12,552 nucleotides of DNA from an uncultured Clostridia bacterium (GTDB lineage Bacteria > Bacillota > Clostridia > Christensenellales > Borkfalkiaceae). The translations under genes were made by a program, and so were the position numbers. Below, piece by piece: positions 1 to 6,685 of the stretch; position 1 is the stretch's first letter, and each line of letters starts with the position of its first letter. The stretch lies in the NCBI GenBank assembly GCA_947627125.1, contig CANQUY010000043.1:1-12552 (forward strand), written 5' to 3'. Below the pieces are notes generated by a model. That model had not been told where the DNA came from, did no database searches, and saw only the letters and a list, made by a program, of their open reading frames with translations.

Positions 1-2
1 TT

Positions 3-3000
3 GTCTATGATCTCGTTGTATGGGGATATTGGTACCACTCTTATGATGATTCGGGCGAGTTGTTCAACACCGCCGTTTACGATTACGACGGCATGTACTT
101 CAAAGCAATGGCCGAGGATGGCTCTTTCACCTTTGATGAGGAAACTTGGGAGGGCGAAACGGAGGATCTCGTGTTCTACAGCGGCACGGAGGGCAAGCTC
201 TATATCGACGTGTTCGACAAGGCCTACTTCCTTCCCGCAGGCGAGGACGCCGAGCCGATCGCAGTCGGCTACCGCAACCTTGCAAGCGGCCTCCTCATTG
301 TCTATGAGTTCAACTTCCCCGCAGACGCAGGCATTCCCGCAACCGTTTCCAACCTGTACGGCCTCTACGACAACTATTACGATATCATGGCCGACGAAGA
401 AACGGTTACGATATTCGACCTCTCCGAGGCCAAGTGGTACGATATCGCCTATGCGGGCAGCGAAGAGGGCGGCGATGTCGTGATCGTCGTGACGGAGGAG
501 CTGACCTTTGTCGGCATGCTCTTCAGCTATGACGAGGAGGACGAAGGTTTCCTTGAGTTCATCTTTGCGGGCTCTGTTGAGCTCATCGAGGAAGCGACCG
601 ACGAATACCGCTTCATGTGGGATGAAGATATCTACTACGACGAGCTCGACTATATCGAGGACGTCGATACCATCATCGAGATCTTCGGCGCATTCATCTA
701 TAAGGCAAACGATGCGGATGGCACTTTCCTCTACTATGACGGCTACGACGCAACGTACACGAGTGCGCTGAGCGAGGAAGATACCCTCGTTCTCGACGGC
801 TACGGCTTCGCGACCCTCACCGAGGGCGGTACGGAAGTAAAGGGCTACTACTCCGTCGATTACAACGTTCTCACCTTTATCCCCGAGGACGCCGAGAGCG
901 ACGAGGATTCAATCGACTTCTGCCTCAACGACGAGGACGGAACATACACAAAGATCGATTATTCCACCAACGAGGGCATTCTTGCGGGCTACTATTACGA
1001 AACCTATCTCTCCGAGGACGGCAACCCCGACGGCGTATTGAACGGCGGGCTCTTCCTCGACGGCAATGGCGGCTTCGTTCTCGAGGAGCTCGTGTTCACC
1101 GACGACTATTACGATTACGAGATCGTGACGGAAGAGGGCGCCTATACGGTCACCTCCTTCGACCAGCCCATCGCGGGGCCCAACCTCATCATTGCAGAGC
1201 TGGAACTCACCATCTCGGCCGAGGATGTACGCGTGGCCACGATCTATATCAACGATTTCTTCGGCGACGGCGGCTATTATCCCTTCTTTGTCTTGCAGGA
1301 TCCCGCGCTCATGGGCGAATACACCGCCTACACGGACGACGGCGAGGAGCTCGGCGTCTTGACGGGCACGGACGGCTATCAAGAGGAGGGCGGAACCTTC
1401 GTCGGCGAGGACGCGAACGGCCCCTTCAGCTATACGGGTTACATGGCCCGCGGCTTTATCGACGACAAGTACTACAACGTCGCGCCCCAGTTTGAACGGG
1501 ATGCAAAGGGCAACGTCGTCGTGTTCGTCGTCTGGGACGAAGAGGGCGAACAGACGCAATATGTCTTTGATATTGATAAGGACGACGAAACCAAGGTCCA
1601 CTACCGCGACAAGTTCTACGGCGCGGTCGCGGAATACACTGTCAGCGGCGGCTATTCAGGCAACTATCTGTATCTCGACGGCCACAGCGTTGCGATCCTC
1701 TACAACAGCGAGGACGAAGCCGTCAACACGGGCACCTATGAATTTGTGGAAACCATGGAAGATACCTATGCCTTTAAAGTAAACGGCAAGGTCGAATTCC
1801 TCTTCCAGCCCGCGTCCACGATCTACGGCGGCGACGTGCTCTATTTCTACTCCGTCTACGGCGAAGAGGAGGACCTCGTCTACGTCAACGACGACTGGTC
1901 CATTCTCTCCATGGACGGCTTCGGCAATGCGACCTACATTGATAAATACGGCGTCACGGTCTACGGCGAGTACTACAAGGTCATCGAGGATGAGGAAGTC
2001 TACTGCCTCAAGGTGACGGAAACCACCGAACGCATCTATTATCAACTCATGAGCGACGAGAAGAAGTTCTCCGTCTGCGAGGGAGAGTTCCTTCTGAGTT
2101 CGGACGGCGGCACGCTCTATGTCTACTTCGGTTCCGACGAATCGATCAAGATCCCGAACGGCGTCCATACGATCGCGGGCCGCGCGTTTATCCTCTCCGG
2201 TTCGAGCAATATCAAGCATATCGACTTCAACGAGGTCACGACGCTCGAAGAATATGCCCTCACGGGAATGAACGCCCTCGAAGAGGTCGTTTCCGACAAG
2301 ATCCTCACCGTCGGCCCGTCTGCATTCGTAGACACAAGGTCGCTCGTCAAGGTGGAACTTCCCAACTGCACGGAGATCGGCGAAAATGCGTTCCGCAACT
2401 GCAACGGTATCGAGTACGTCAAGCTCGGCAAGATCAAGAAGATCGGGGCCTACGCCTTTGCGAGAGATGTCAACTGGTGCCCCGCGTGGACGCTCGACCT
2501 CACGGAAGTGGAAAATATCAGCGAAGTCGAGATAGATTTCACCGCTTTCCTCGCGCTGAAGGGCTACTTCGGCATTGTCAACGACAATATCATGGTTGAG
2601 GGAAGCAAGATCCTTGTGGGCGGCGGCCTTGCAGGGCTCAACGCGGCGGCGGCAAAACTCAAGGGCACGACGGCGGAGATCAGCTATCACGATTTGAGCG
2701 GCGGCGTGGACGATCCGAATAAGACGGGCAAACTCGATGTCGATCTCACCCCCTATATCGCCCTTGCGGCGGCCGAAGAGGACCCCGCAGACGGCCTTGC
2801 ATTCTACAGCCTCGCGAAGGATTCTGCCGTCATCTTTGAGGGCGGCCTCGCGGCAGTGTACACCAAGGACGGGTATTCCTATGAAACTTCCGAGGGCTAT
2901 CCTTACTTTGTTGCAGACGGCAAAGTGACGATCTTCTCCTACGACGAAACAAACGGCTTTGTTTCTGTTGCGGAGTTCACCCTCGAGGGAGCCACGAGCA

Positions 3001-4067
3001 TTGAGATCGGGGACGTCACCTACATCAAGTCGGACGAAAACGGCACGGCGGAGGCCGCGGTCGGCGAGGTAAAGGTCGTTATCACCTACAAAGCGTCGGT
3101 GTCGGTCAGCTGGGGAGTGAGCGTGAGCCTTGAAATCGTGTCCGTGAGTTACAACGGAACGGCGCTCGAGAGCTTTAAATGGGATAGCTACAGTAAAGCG
3201 ATCGAGTTTACGGCGGAAGGACACGGTTTCACTGCAACGCTTGAGAACGGTGCATTTACCGTCACTGATCTCGGGAAACAATATGTGCTTGAAAACAAAA
3301 CACTCAGTGTTTGGTTCCGTGTGACGCTTGGCGTCAATGACGACGGTACCGTCACACTGAAGAAACTTGAGTCCAATACCTATGGCGAAAGCTATCCCGA
3401 CAGTTACACTGAAGCGTATTCGAGCGACTATAAGGAGATAGATACCCTCACATGGAGCTATAGCGTAAGTTCTGCATCGTATGTGCTCAAGGTAACGGGG
3501 ACGGAAGGCAACTATACACTCAGTGTCACCAACGAAGGCTACAAGGTTACGGATAGCAGCTATAAGTATTCTGTAACGTTGATGGTCAGTGAGGACAAGA
3601 AGCAAATTATTGAGATCAAGGCGATCGAGGAGAAATCCTACTCCGACGACGGTGCCAAATTTGTGATACAATCTGTCACGTATAGTGAGGATAAAAAGAC
3701 CGCAACCGTCACGACAGACAGCGGCATCTTCACTATTGTGATCGAGCCTTACGAGTATTCTTCCGTCGGGTTCGAGCTTACAGTCACGCGCACTAATTAT
3801 GATTATACCGAGAAGCTCTATGACGATAATTATGATTATGAGGCTACGATCAAGTTCCATGTGAATGAAAAAGGTGAAAAAACGGCCGTATCGCTTGAGA
3901 AGTTCCAGCCGAATGAGGAAGGTGCTGTTGCTATGGAATTTGATACCGCTACGGTCGGAGAAGACGGCGTGATTACGGTCCATTTCAAAGACGGAAAAAC
4001 GGCAAAGATCACTGTTGTATTTGGCTATTATACAACTCTCGAGATCGAATGGGTTGAACAGGCGTAA
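3..4067 (+). CDS. Large acidic modular surface protein with BspA-like LRR island (5' truncated by window edge)
   Basis: The frame is open from base 3 with no stop, so the true start and any signal peptide lie upstream; the TTG at 60 is only the first start-like codon inside the gene. At least 1354 codons are present. The N-terminal half is rich in Asp, Glu, Tyr and Gly and carries four loose repeats around an L-x-[LM]-DG motif near nt 786, 1050, 1668 and 1905. Nt ~2140-2480 encodes a BspA-type (LRR_5) leucine-rich stretch with IPNGVHTIAGRAF, VGPSAF, IGENAFRNC and IGAYAF. From ~3070 onward come about four beta-strand-rich units rich in Val, Thr, Ser, Tyr and Lys. No LPxTG motif or C-terminal membrane segment is seen, so anchoring is probably N-terminal (lipoprotein) or absent. 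An extracytoplasmic binding or adhesion role is inferred from the LRR type and the neighbours. Function is unknown; the coding call is very secure. Confidence 0.93.
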   Translation, partial: VYDLVVWGYWYHSYDDSGELFNTAVYDYDGMYFKAMAEDGSFTFDEETWEGETEDLVFYSGTEGKLYIDVFDKAYFLPAGEDAEPIAVGYRNLASGLLIVYEFNFPADAGIPATVSNLYGLYDNYYDIMADEETVTIFDLSEAKWYDIAYAGSEEGGDVVIVVTEELTFVGMLFSYDEEDEGFLEFIFAGSVELIEEATDEYRFMWDEDIYYDELDYIEDVDTIIEIFGAFIYKANDADGTFLYYDGYDATYTSALSEEDTLVLDGYGFATLTEGGTEVKGYYSVDYNVLTFIPEDAESDEDSIDFCLNDEDGTYTKIDYSTNEGILAGYYYETYLSEDGNPDGVLNGGLFLDGNGGFVLEELVFTDDYYDYEIVTEEGAYTVTSFDQPIAGPNLIIAELELTISAEDVRVATIYINDFFGDGGYYPFFVLQDPALMGEYTAYTDDGEELGVLTGTDGYQEEGGTFVGEDANGPFSYTGYMARGFIDDKYYNVAPQFERDAKGNVVVFVVWDEEGEQTQYVFDIDKDDETKVHYRDKFYGAVAEYTVSGGYSGNYLYLDGHSVAILYNSEDEAVNTGTYEFVETMEDTYAFKVNGKVEFLFQPASTIYGGDVLYFYSVYGEEEDLVYVNDDWSILSMDGFGNATYIDKYGVTVYGEYYKVIEDEEVYCLKVTETTERIYYQLMSDEKKFSVCEGEFLLSSDGGTLYVYFGSDESIKIPNGVHTIAGRAFILSGSSNIKHIDFNEVTTLEEYALTGMNALEEVVSDKILTVGPSAFVDTRSLVKVELPNCTEIGENAFRNCNGIEYVKLGKIKKIGAYAFARDVNWCPAWTLDLTEVENISEVEIDFTAFLALKGYFGIVNDNIMVEGSKILVGGGLAGLNAAAAKLKGTTAEISYHDLSGGVDDPNKTGKLDVDLTPYIALAAAEEDPADGLAFYSLAKDSAVIFEGGLAAVYTKDGYSYETSEGYPYFVADGKVTIFSYDETNGFVSVAEFTLEGATSIEIGDVTYIKSDENGTAEAAVGEVKVVITYKASVSVSWGVSVSLEIVSVSYNGTALESFKWDSYSKAIEFTAEGHGFTATLENGAFTVTDLGKQYVLENKTLSVWFRVTLGVNDDGTVTLKKLESNTYGESYPDSYTEAYSSDYKEIDTLTWSYSVSSASYVLKVTGTEGNYTLSVTNEGYKVTDSSYKYSVTLMVSEDKKQIIEIKAIEEKSYSDDGAKFVIQSVTYSEDKKTATVTTDSGIFTIVIEPYEYSSVGFELTVTRTNYDYTEKLYDDNYDYEATIKFHVNEKGEKTAVSLEKFQPNEEGAVAMEFDTATVGEDGVITVHFKDGKTAKITVVFGYYTTLEIEWVEQA

Positions 4068-4086
4068 CAGAATTTCCTTGGAAAGG

Positions 4087-4115
4087 ACGGCGGGCGCATC
4101 TGCACCCGCCGTTTT
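4087..4115 (+). terminator. Intrinsic terminator after the LRR protein gene
   Basis: ACGGCGGG (4087-4094) pairs perfectly with CCCGCCGT (4105-4112). After one C/A mismatch, an inner GC/GC pair encloses an ATCT loop. The stem runs straight into a short T run (4112-4115). It begins 20 bases after the TAA stop, the expected place for a rho-independent terminator. The short T run makes it moderate rather than ideal. Confidence 0.8.
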
Positions 4116-4137
4116 GATTCCGTCACCCCGCCCCCGC

Positions 4138-4176
4138 GCTCATTCTGACCTCGTAGCCGAAGGGGAAGAATCCCAT
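4138..4176 (+). repeat. Short interspersed palindromic repeat, type C
   Basis: CTCATTCTGACC at the left and GGGAAGAATCCCAT at the right can pair through ATTCT/AGAAT, with AGCCGAAGG between. A diverged relative occurs at 9825-9867, also just downstream of a gene. It shares the ATTCT/AGAAT core with the longer type A element that follows at 4193. Confidence 0.65.
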
Positions 4177-4192
4177 AAAACGCACGGAGGCA

Positions 4193-4261
4193 CCCCCCGC
4201 GTCATTCTGAGAAACGGAGCAGGACGAGGGGACGGGAACTAACCCGAAGAATCTCGCGGGG
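4193..4261 (+). repeat. Interspersed palindromic repeat, type A, copy 1
   Basis: The ends CCCCGCG and CGCGGGG are perfect inverted repeats. Inside them, separated by a TC/CT internal loop, ATTCT (starting 4204) pairs with AGAAT. The 69 bases are identical to those at 6141-6209, almost 2 kb away. Such exact identity between non-coding copies points to a repeated family with recent duplication or homogenisation. Confidence 0.85.
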
Positions 4262-4297
4262 CGGTGATGATAATGCGGTCGTTGCCCACCCCCCTAC

Positions 4298-4316
4298 CCC
4301 CCTCCTCGGGAGGGGG
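4298..4316. other. Strong GC hairpin without a T tract
   Basis: A C-rich arm (4298-4305) pairs with a G-rich arm (4309-4316) over 8 bp with a 3-nt TCG loop, within a longer C-rich run. No T run follows, so this is not a standard terminator. It lies about 80 bases upstream of the promoter at 4395. Its role is unknown; it may be another repeat relic. Confidence 0.5.
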
Positions 4317-4394
4317 CAAGAGAGCGCGCTCAGCATGAGCGTTCCCCGCAGGGGTGAAAACGGCGTGAAATCGGAAATTGCCATATCCATGCGC

Positions 4395-4423
4395 TTGACA
4401 AAACGCCTCTCGGCACATAAAAT
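4395..4423 (+). promoter_or_regulatory. Sigma-A-type promoter for the CxxC/thioredoxin lipoprotein
   Basis: A perfect -35 TTGACA (4395-4400) is followed after exactly 17 bp by TAAAAT (4418-4423), five of six matches to the -10 consensus. The sequence turns AT-rich at this point after a GC-rich repeat region. Transcription would begin about 4430, giving a short leader of about 30 bases carrying the CGGAGG ribosome binding site (4449-4454) ahead of ATG 4460. Confidence 0.85.
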
Positions 4424-4459
4424 AAGAAATAAGAGGGGAATTTCCCTTCGGAGGAAACC

Positions 4460-5851
4460 ATGAAAAAGTTATCATCTCTCCTTTTGGGAGCCGTCATGAG
4501 CCTTTCGCTCTGTCTGCCCGCGCTCTCCGCCTGCGGCAACGGGGAAAGCGGCGGCCCGCATGAGCACACCGTCACTACGTGGACGCAAGTCAAAGCTCCC
4601 ACCTGCACCGAAGAGGGGCTGGAAAGCGGCGTCTGCTCCGAATGCGGCGAAACGGTCACCCAAAAGAAGGATCCGCTCGGCCATACCATTTTGAGAGAGA
4701 ACGTTCAGGAGTTCGTTTCGGCGGCAACCTGCACGGAGGCGGGGCTCTGGATCGTCTATTGCCCCGTCTGCAAACAGAATGTGGAGGACAAGATCCCCGC
4801 GCTCGGCCATGCTTGGGTCAACGACGAGGTGTACCTCACCGAACCCACCTGCACCGACGAGGGGAGCGTCCATGCGACCTGCTCCCGCTGCTTGGCCGAG
4901 GACGTCCGCACCGTCCCCGCGCTCGGCCATGAGTGGGAAACTTTCTATACGATCGAAAGGGCCGCTACCTTCGACCACGACGGCCTCAAGTACCAAAAAT
5001 GCAGCCGCTGTGCCGAAAAGCACAACGAAACGGTCATTCCCAAGCTCGACCCCAATGAACCCACGCAGTTTGAGTTCCGTCTGGTGCGGAGAAGCGGCGA
5101 GATCATCAAGTTTGCAGGCGTCGGATATGAAATTTTCGACAAGAGCGGCAAGAGCGTCGGCACGGGTTCCTTCCGCAGCGGTTCCGCCCGCGTGGCCCTT
5201 CTCCCCGCAGAATACACGCTGAAGATCACAACCCTCCCCAAGGGCTATGCGGCGCAGGAGAGCTATGAAGTGAGCTGGGAAAATCTCGTCGCGGATATCC
5301 CCCTGACGGCTTCCCTCATCATGGAACAGCCCGCCGCGGACACGAAGTATGCGCTCAATTCCGTCATGAACGATCTGACGTTCAACACCATCGCGACCAA
5401 CGCGAGGGCGGCGGAGGAGGTCACGCTCTCGGGGCTCTTATCGACGCATAAGATCGTTATTTTGAACTTTTGGGACACCTCCTGTCGCTTCTGCCAATAC
5501 GAGTTCCCGGGGCTCGTGGCGGCCTATAATAAGTACAAAGAGGACGTTGCCGTCATCGCCATCGACGACCCCGACGGCATGAACGGCATCGAGACGGAGG
5601 CCGAGGTCCGTGCCTATGCCAATAAACAGGAAATGACTTTTTATGTCGCAATGGACAGAGAAGGCCTTGCGGAGCGGTTCGGCGTTGCGGGATATCCCAT
5701 GACGGTCGTGATCGACGCCGAGGGAACGGTCGCCTATATCCACGACGGCGCGTTTGTCAATCCGAACAATTACAGCGACGTCGCATACAGCACGGCGCAG
5801 TGTGAAGCGCTGTTCCAAAAGTACACCTCGTCGCCCTATTATCAAGCATAA
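4460..5851 (+). CDS. Lipoprotein with four CxxC repeats, a Cna-B-like domain and a C-terminal TlpA/thioredoxin-like domain
   Basis: 463 residues; CGGAGG lies 5 bases before the ATG. A signal peptide ends in the lipobox LSAC, predicting lipidation of Cys25. Residues ~49-197 hold four repeats of the form TCTxxG...CxxC...LGH: Cys49/59/62-His75, Cys91/101/104-His117, Cys131/141/144-His157, and a degenerate fourth with Phe171 replacing the first Cys, Cys181/184, and no final His. Residues ~203-285 resemble a Cna-B/prealbumin-like beta-sandwich. Residues ~300-460 form a TlpA/AhpC-type thioredoxin fold: NFWDTSCRFC with candidate redox cysteines 342 and 345, VAVIAIDD, and the cis-Pro motif GYPMTVVID (Pro413). 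Inferred role: membrane-anchored extracytoplasmic thiol-disulfide exchange. No DsbD/CcdA-like electron donor or obvious substrate gene is nearby. It has its own promoter and terminator, so it is probably monocistronic. Fold call strong, activity inferred. Confidence 0.92.
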   Translation: MKKLSSLLLGAVMSLSLCLPALSACGNGESGGPHEHTVTTWTQVKAPTCTEEGLESGVCSECGETVTQKKDPLGHTILRENVQEFVSAATCTEAGLWIVYCPVCKQNVEDKIPALGHAWVNDEVYLTEPTCTDEGSVHATCSRCLAEDVRTVPALGHEWETFYTIERAATFDHDGLKYQKCSRCAEKHNETVIPKLDPNEPTQFEFRLVRRSGEIIKFAGVGYEIFDKSGKSVGTGSFRSGSARVALLPAEYTLKITTLPKGYAAQESYEVSWENLVADIPLTASLIMEQPAADTKYALNSVMNDLTFNTIATNARAAEEVTLSGLLSTHKIVILNFWDTSCRFCQYEFPGLVAAYNKYKEDVAVIAIDDPDGMNGIETEAEVRAYANKQEMTFYVAMDREGLAERFGVAGYPMTVVIDAEGTVAYIHDGAFVNPNNYSDVAYSTAQCEALFQKYTSSPYYQA

Positions 5852-5856
5852 GTATC

Positions 5857-5897
5857 AAAAAATCCCCCGCCGCACTCTCCGCGGCGGGGGATTTTTT
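5857..5897. terminator. Strong intrinsic terminator, probably bidirectional
   Basis: A perfect 17-bp stem (5857-5873 with 5881-5897) has a 7-base ACTCTCC loop. Its base is an A6/T6 pair block, giving a T run on the + strand and, by symmetry, on the - strand too. It starts 5 bases after the stop codon at 5849-5851. This is the best terminator in the window and isolates the thioredoxin-like gene from what follows. Confidence 0.95.
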
Positions 5898-5906
5898 GAA
5901 TGAAAG

Positions 5907-5952
5907 CCCCCCGCGTCATTCTGAGAAACGGAGCAGGACGAGGGGGACGGGA
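5907..5952 (+). repeat. Type A interspersed repeat, left-part copy
   Basis: It starts with CCCCCCGCGTCATTCTGAG and follows the type A sequence of 4193 through GGAGCAGGACGAGG and ACGGGAAC. It then breaks off where a second, complete copy begins at 5956. The AGAAT right arm is missing, so it is truncated or was interrupted by the next copy. Confidence 0.75.
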
Positions 5953-5955
5953 ACA

Positions 5956-6024
5956 CCCCCGCGTCATTCTGAGAACGATAGCGGGACGAGGGGATGGGAA
6001 CTAACCCGAAGAATCTCGCGGGGG
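5956..6024 (+). repeat. Type A interspersed repeat, diverged full copy
   Basis: Both arms are present: CCCCCGCGTCATTCTGAG on the left and CGAAGAATCTCGCGGGGG on the right. The outer and inner stems are fully conserved. Changes relative to the 4193 copy fall mostly in the loop (for example GAACGATAGCGG for GAAACGGAGCAGG). Confidence 0.8.
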
Positions 6025-6040
6025 CTATACGGACATTATA

Positions 6041-6105
6041 CGGCGAGATGCTTCGGTTCGACTTCCGTAGACTGCGTTGTGCTTATGTTCTCAGCATGAC
6101 GCCGC
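6041..6105 (-). repeat. Type B interspersed repeat, copy 1
   Basis: On the - strand it reads CGGCGTCATGCTGAG ... CGAAGCATCTCGCCG. It has the same plan as type A, but the inner stem is ATGCT/AGCAT and the outer stem CGGCG/CGCCG. It is followed by a partial extra arm (CCTCAGTATGCCGCC, 6111-6125). Confidence 0.8.
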
Positions 6106-6140
6106 ACTTTCCTCAGTATGCCGCCGCGCTGACGGGAACG

Positions 6141-6210
6141 CCCCCCGCGTCATTCTGAGAAACGGAGCAGGACGAGGGGACGGGAACTAACCCGAAGAAT
6201 CTCGCGGGGG
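6141..6210 (+). repeat. Type A interspersed repeat, copy identical to the one at 4193
   Basis: 6141-6209 matches 4193-4261 base for base over 69 bases, including the loop, where no pairing constraint would maintain identity. It is immediately followed by a type B copy in the opposite orientation. Confidence 0.88.
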
Positions 6211-6226
6211 CGTATCCAAACATTAT

Positions 6227-6292
6227 GCGGCGAGATGCTTCGGTACTGCCCCCGTAGACTGCGTTGTGCTTATGTTCTCAGCATGACGCCGC
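6227..6292 (-). repeat. Type B interspersed repeat, copy 2
   Basis: GCGGCGAGATGCTTCGG at the left and CTCAGCATGACGCCGC at the right. The ATGCT/AGCAT and GCGGCG/CGCCGC pairings are intact. It lies in the first unit of the 93-bp tandem duplication. Confidence 0.8.
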
Positions 6293-6319
6293 ACTGACGG
6301 GGGCGTATCCAAACATTAT

Positions 6320-6385
6320 GCGGCGAGATGCTTCGGTTCGACCTCCGTAGACCGCGTTGTGCTTATGTTCTCAGCATGACGCCGC
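6320..6385 (-). repeat. Type B interspersed repeat, copy 3
   Basis: Same arms as the copy at 6227, with a loop closer to that of the copy at 6041 (CGGTTCGACCTCCGTAGACC). It lies in the second unit of the 93-bp duplication and its right arm runs into the 22-bp tandem repeat. Confidence 0.8.
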
Positions 6386-6430
6386 GCTTTTCTCAGCATG
6401 ACGCCGCGCTTTCTTCAGTATGCCGCCGCT
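6369..6430. repeat. 22-bp tandem copies of the type B right arm
   Basis: The unit TCTCAGCATGACGCCGCGCT plus TT occurs perfectly at 6369-6390 and 6391-6412, followed by a degenerate third copy with CAGTATGCCGCCGCT. A similar pair, less exact, follows the type B copy at 6041 (6089-6132). One palindrome arm has therefore been amplified on its own. Confidence 0.75.
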
Positions 6431-6599
6431 GCCCGCCCGCGTCACCAACGCGCTCTGAATGAATAGAAGTTCCAATATTATGAATATTTGCATAAATCAG
6501 GCGGGTTGAACCAAGCGCAAAAGGAAGGTTCATAATCTGTAATTATACCTTCACCAATATTTACTTATACATTTAGTGAATTTTTGTGGCACATTTTGA
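6431..6599. other. AT-rich leader upstream of the InlB-repeat lipoprotein; no gene seen
   Basis: After the repeat cluster the sequence changes abruptly to AT-rich non-coding DNA. No credible ORF with a ribosome binding site is present. An inverted repeat TGAACC (6507-6512) / GGTTCA (6527-6532) spans a 14-base spacer and could be a weak operator or hairpin. A TTGAAC (6506) and a CATAAT (6531) are spaced 19 bp, too loosely for a confident second promoter. Confidence 0.4.
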
Positions 6600-6619
6600 T
6601 TGTATTTTCTTATAAAATA

Positions 6620-6628
6620 TGATATAAT
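6620..6628 (+). promoter_or_regulatory. Extended -10 promoter for the InlB-repeat lipoprotein
   Basis: TGATATAAT gives a perfect -10 TATAAT (6623-6628) preceded by the extended-10 TG dinucleotide. The -35 at correct spacing (TTGTAT, 6600-6605) keeps only TTG, which fits an extended -10 promoter. Transcription would start near 6635, leaving a ~50-base leader with AAAGGAG at 6671-6677, eight bases before ATG 6686. Confidence 0.8.
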
Positions 6629-6685
6629 CAAGAAAACCATAGGTTAATATATGCATTTTTATGCAAAAATAAAGGAGTAAAAGGT

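Larger units (their letters stand above)
6206..6391. repeat. 93-bp tandem duplication containing a type B element
   Basis: The segment starting GGGGGCGTATCCAAAC at 6206 recurs starting at 6299, a period of 93 bases. Each unit carries CATTATG, a type B element and its flank. The two units differ at a few positions within the element loop (for example CGGTACTGCCCCCG against CGGTTCGACCTCCG). Confidence 0.8.

Noticed and set aside
60..62. TTG at 60 as the true start of the large gene
   Set aside because: The same frame is open to the left edge with similar Tyr/Asp-rich protein sequence, there is no ribosome binding site, and no signal peptide follows.
1656..3983. 775-codon open frame on the - strand inside the giant gene
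   Set aside because: It is exactly codon-aligned with the sense gene, so its stops would need TTA, CTA or TCA codons in the sense frame, which this GC-biased gene avoids. It has no ribosome binding site and no protein-like motif.
4472..5023. 183-codon - strand frame over the CxxC repeats
   Set aside because: The + strand frame shows conserved Cys/His repeats and a thioredoxin fold; the antisense product has no recognisable feature.
5896..6099. 67-codon + strand frame in the repeat cluster
   Set aside because: It consists of translated type A and B repeats, has no ribosome binding site, and overlaps the T run of the terminator.
5907..6430. CRISPR array
   Set aside because: The repeats are 65-70 bp palindromes of two classes in opposite orientations with irregular spacing; there are no unique regular spacers and no cas genes.
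6540..6685. Riboswitch in the leader of the 6686 gene
   Set aside because: The predicted transcript start near 6635 leaves only ~50 bases before the ATG, too short for known aptamers, and no conserved riboswitch motif is seen.
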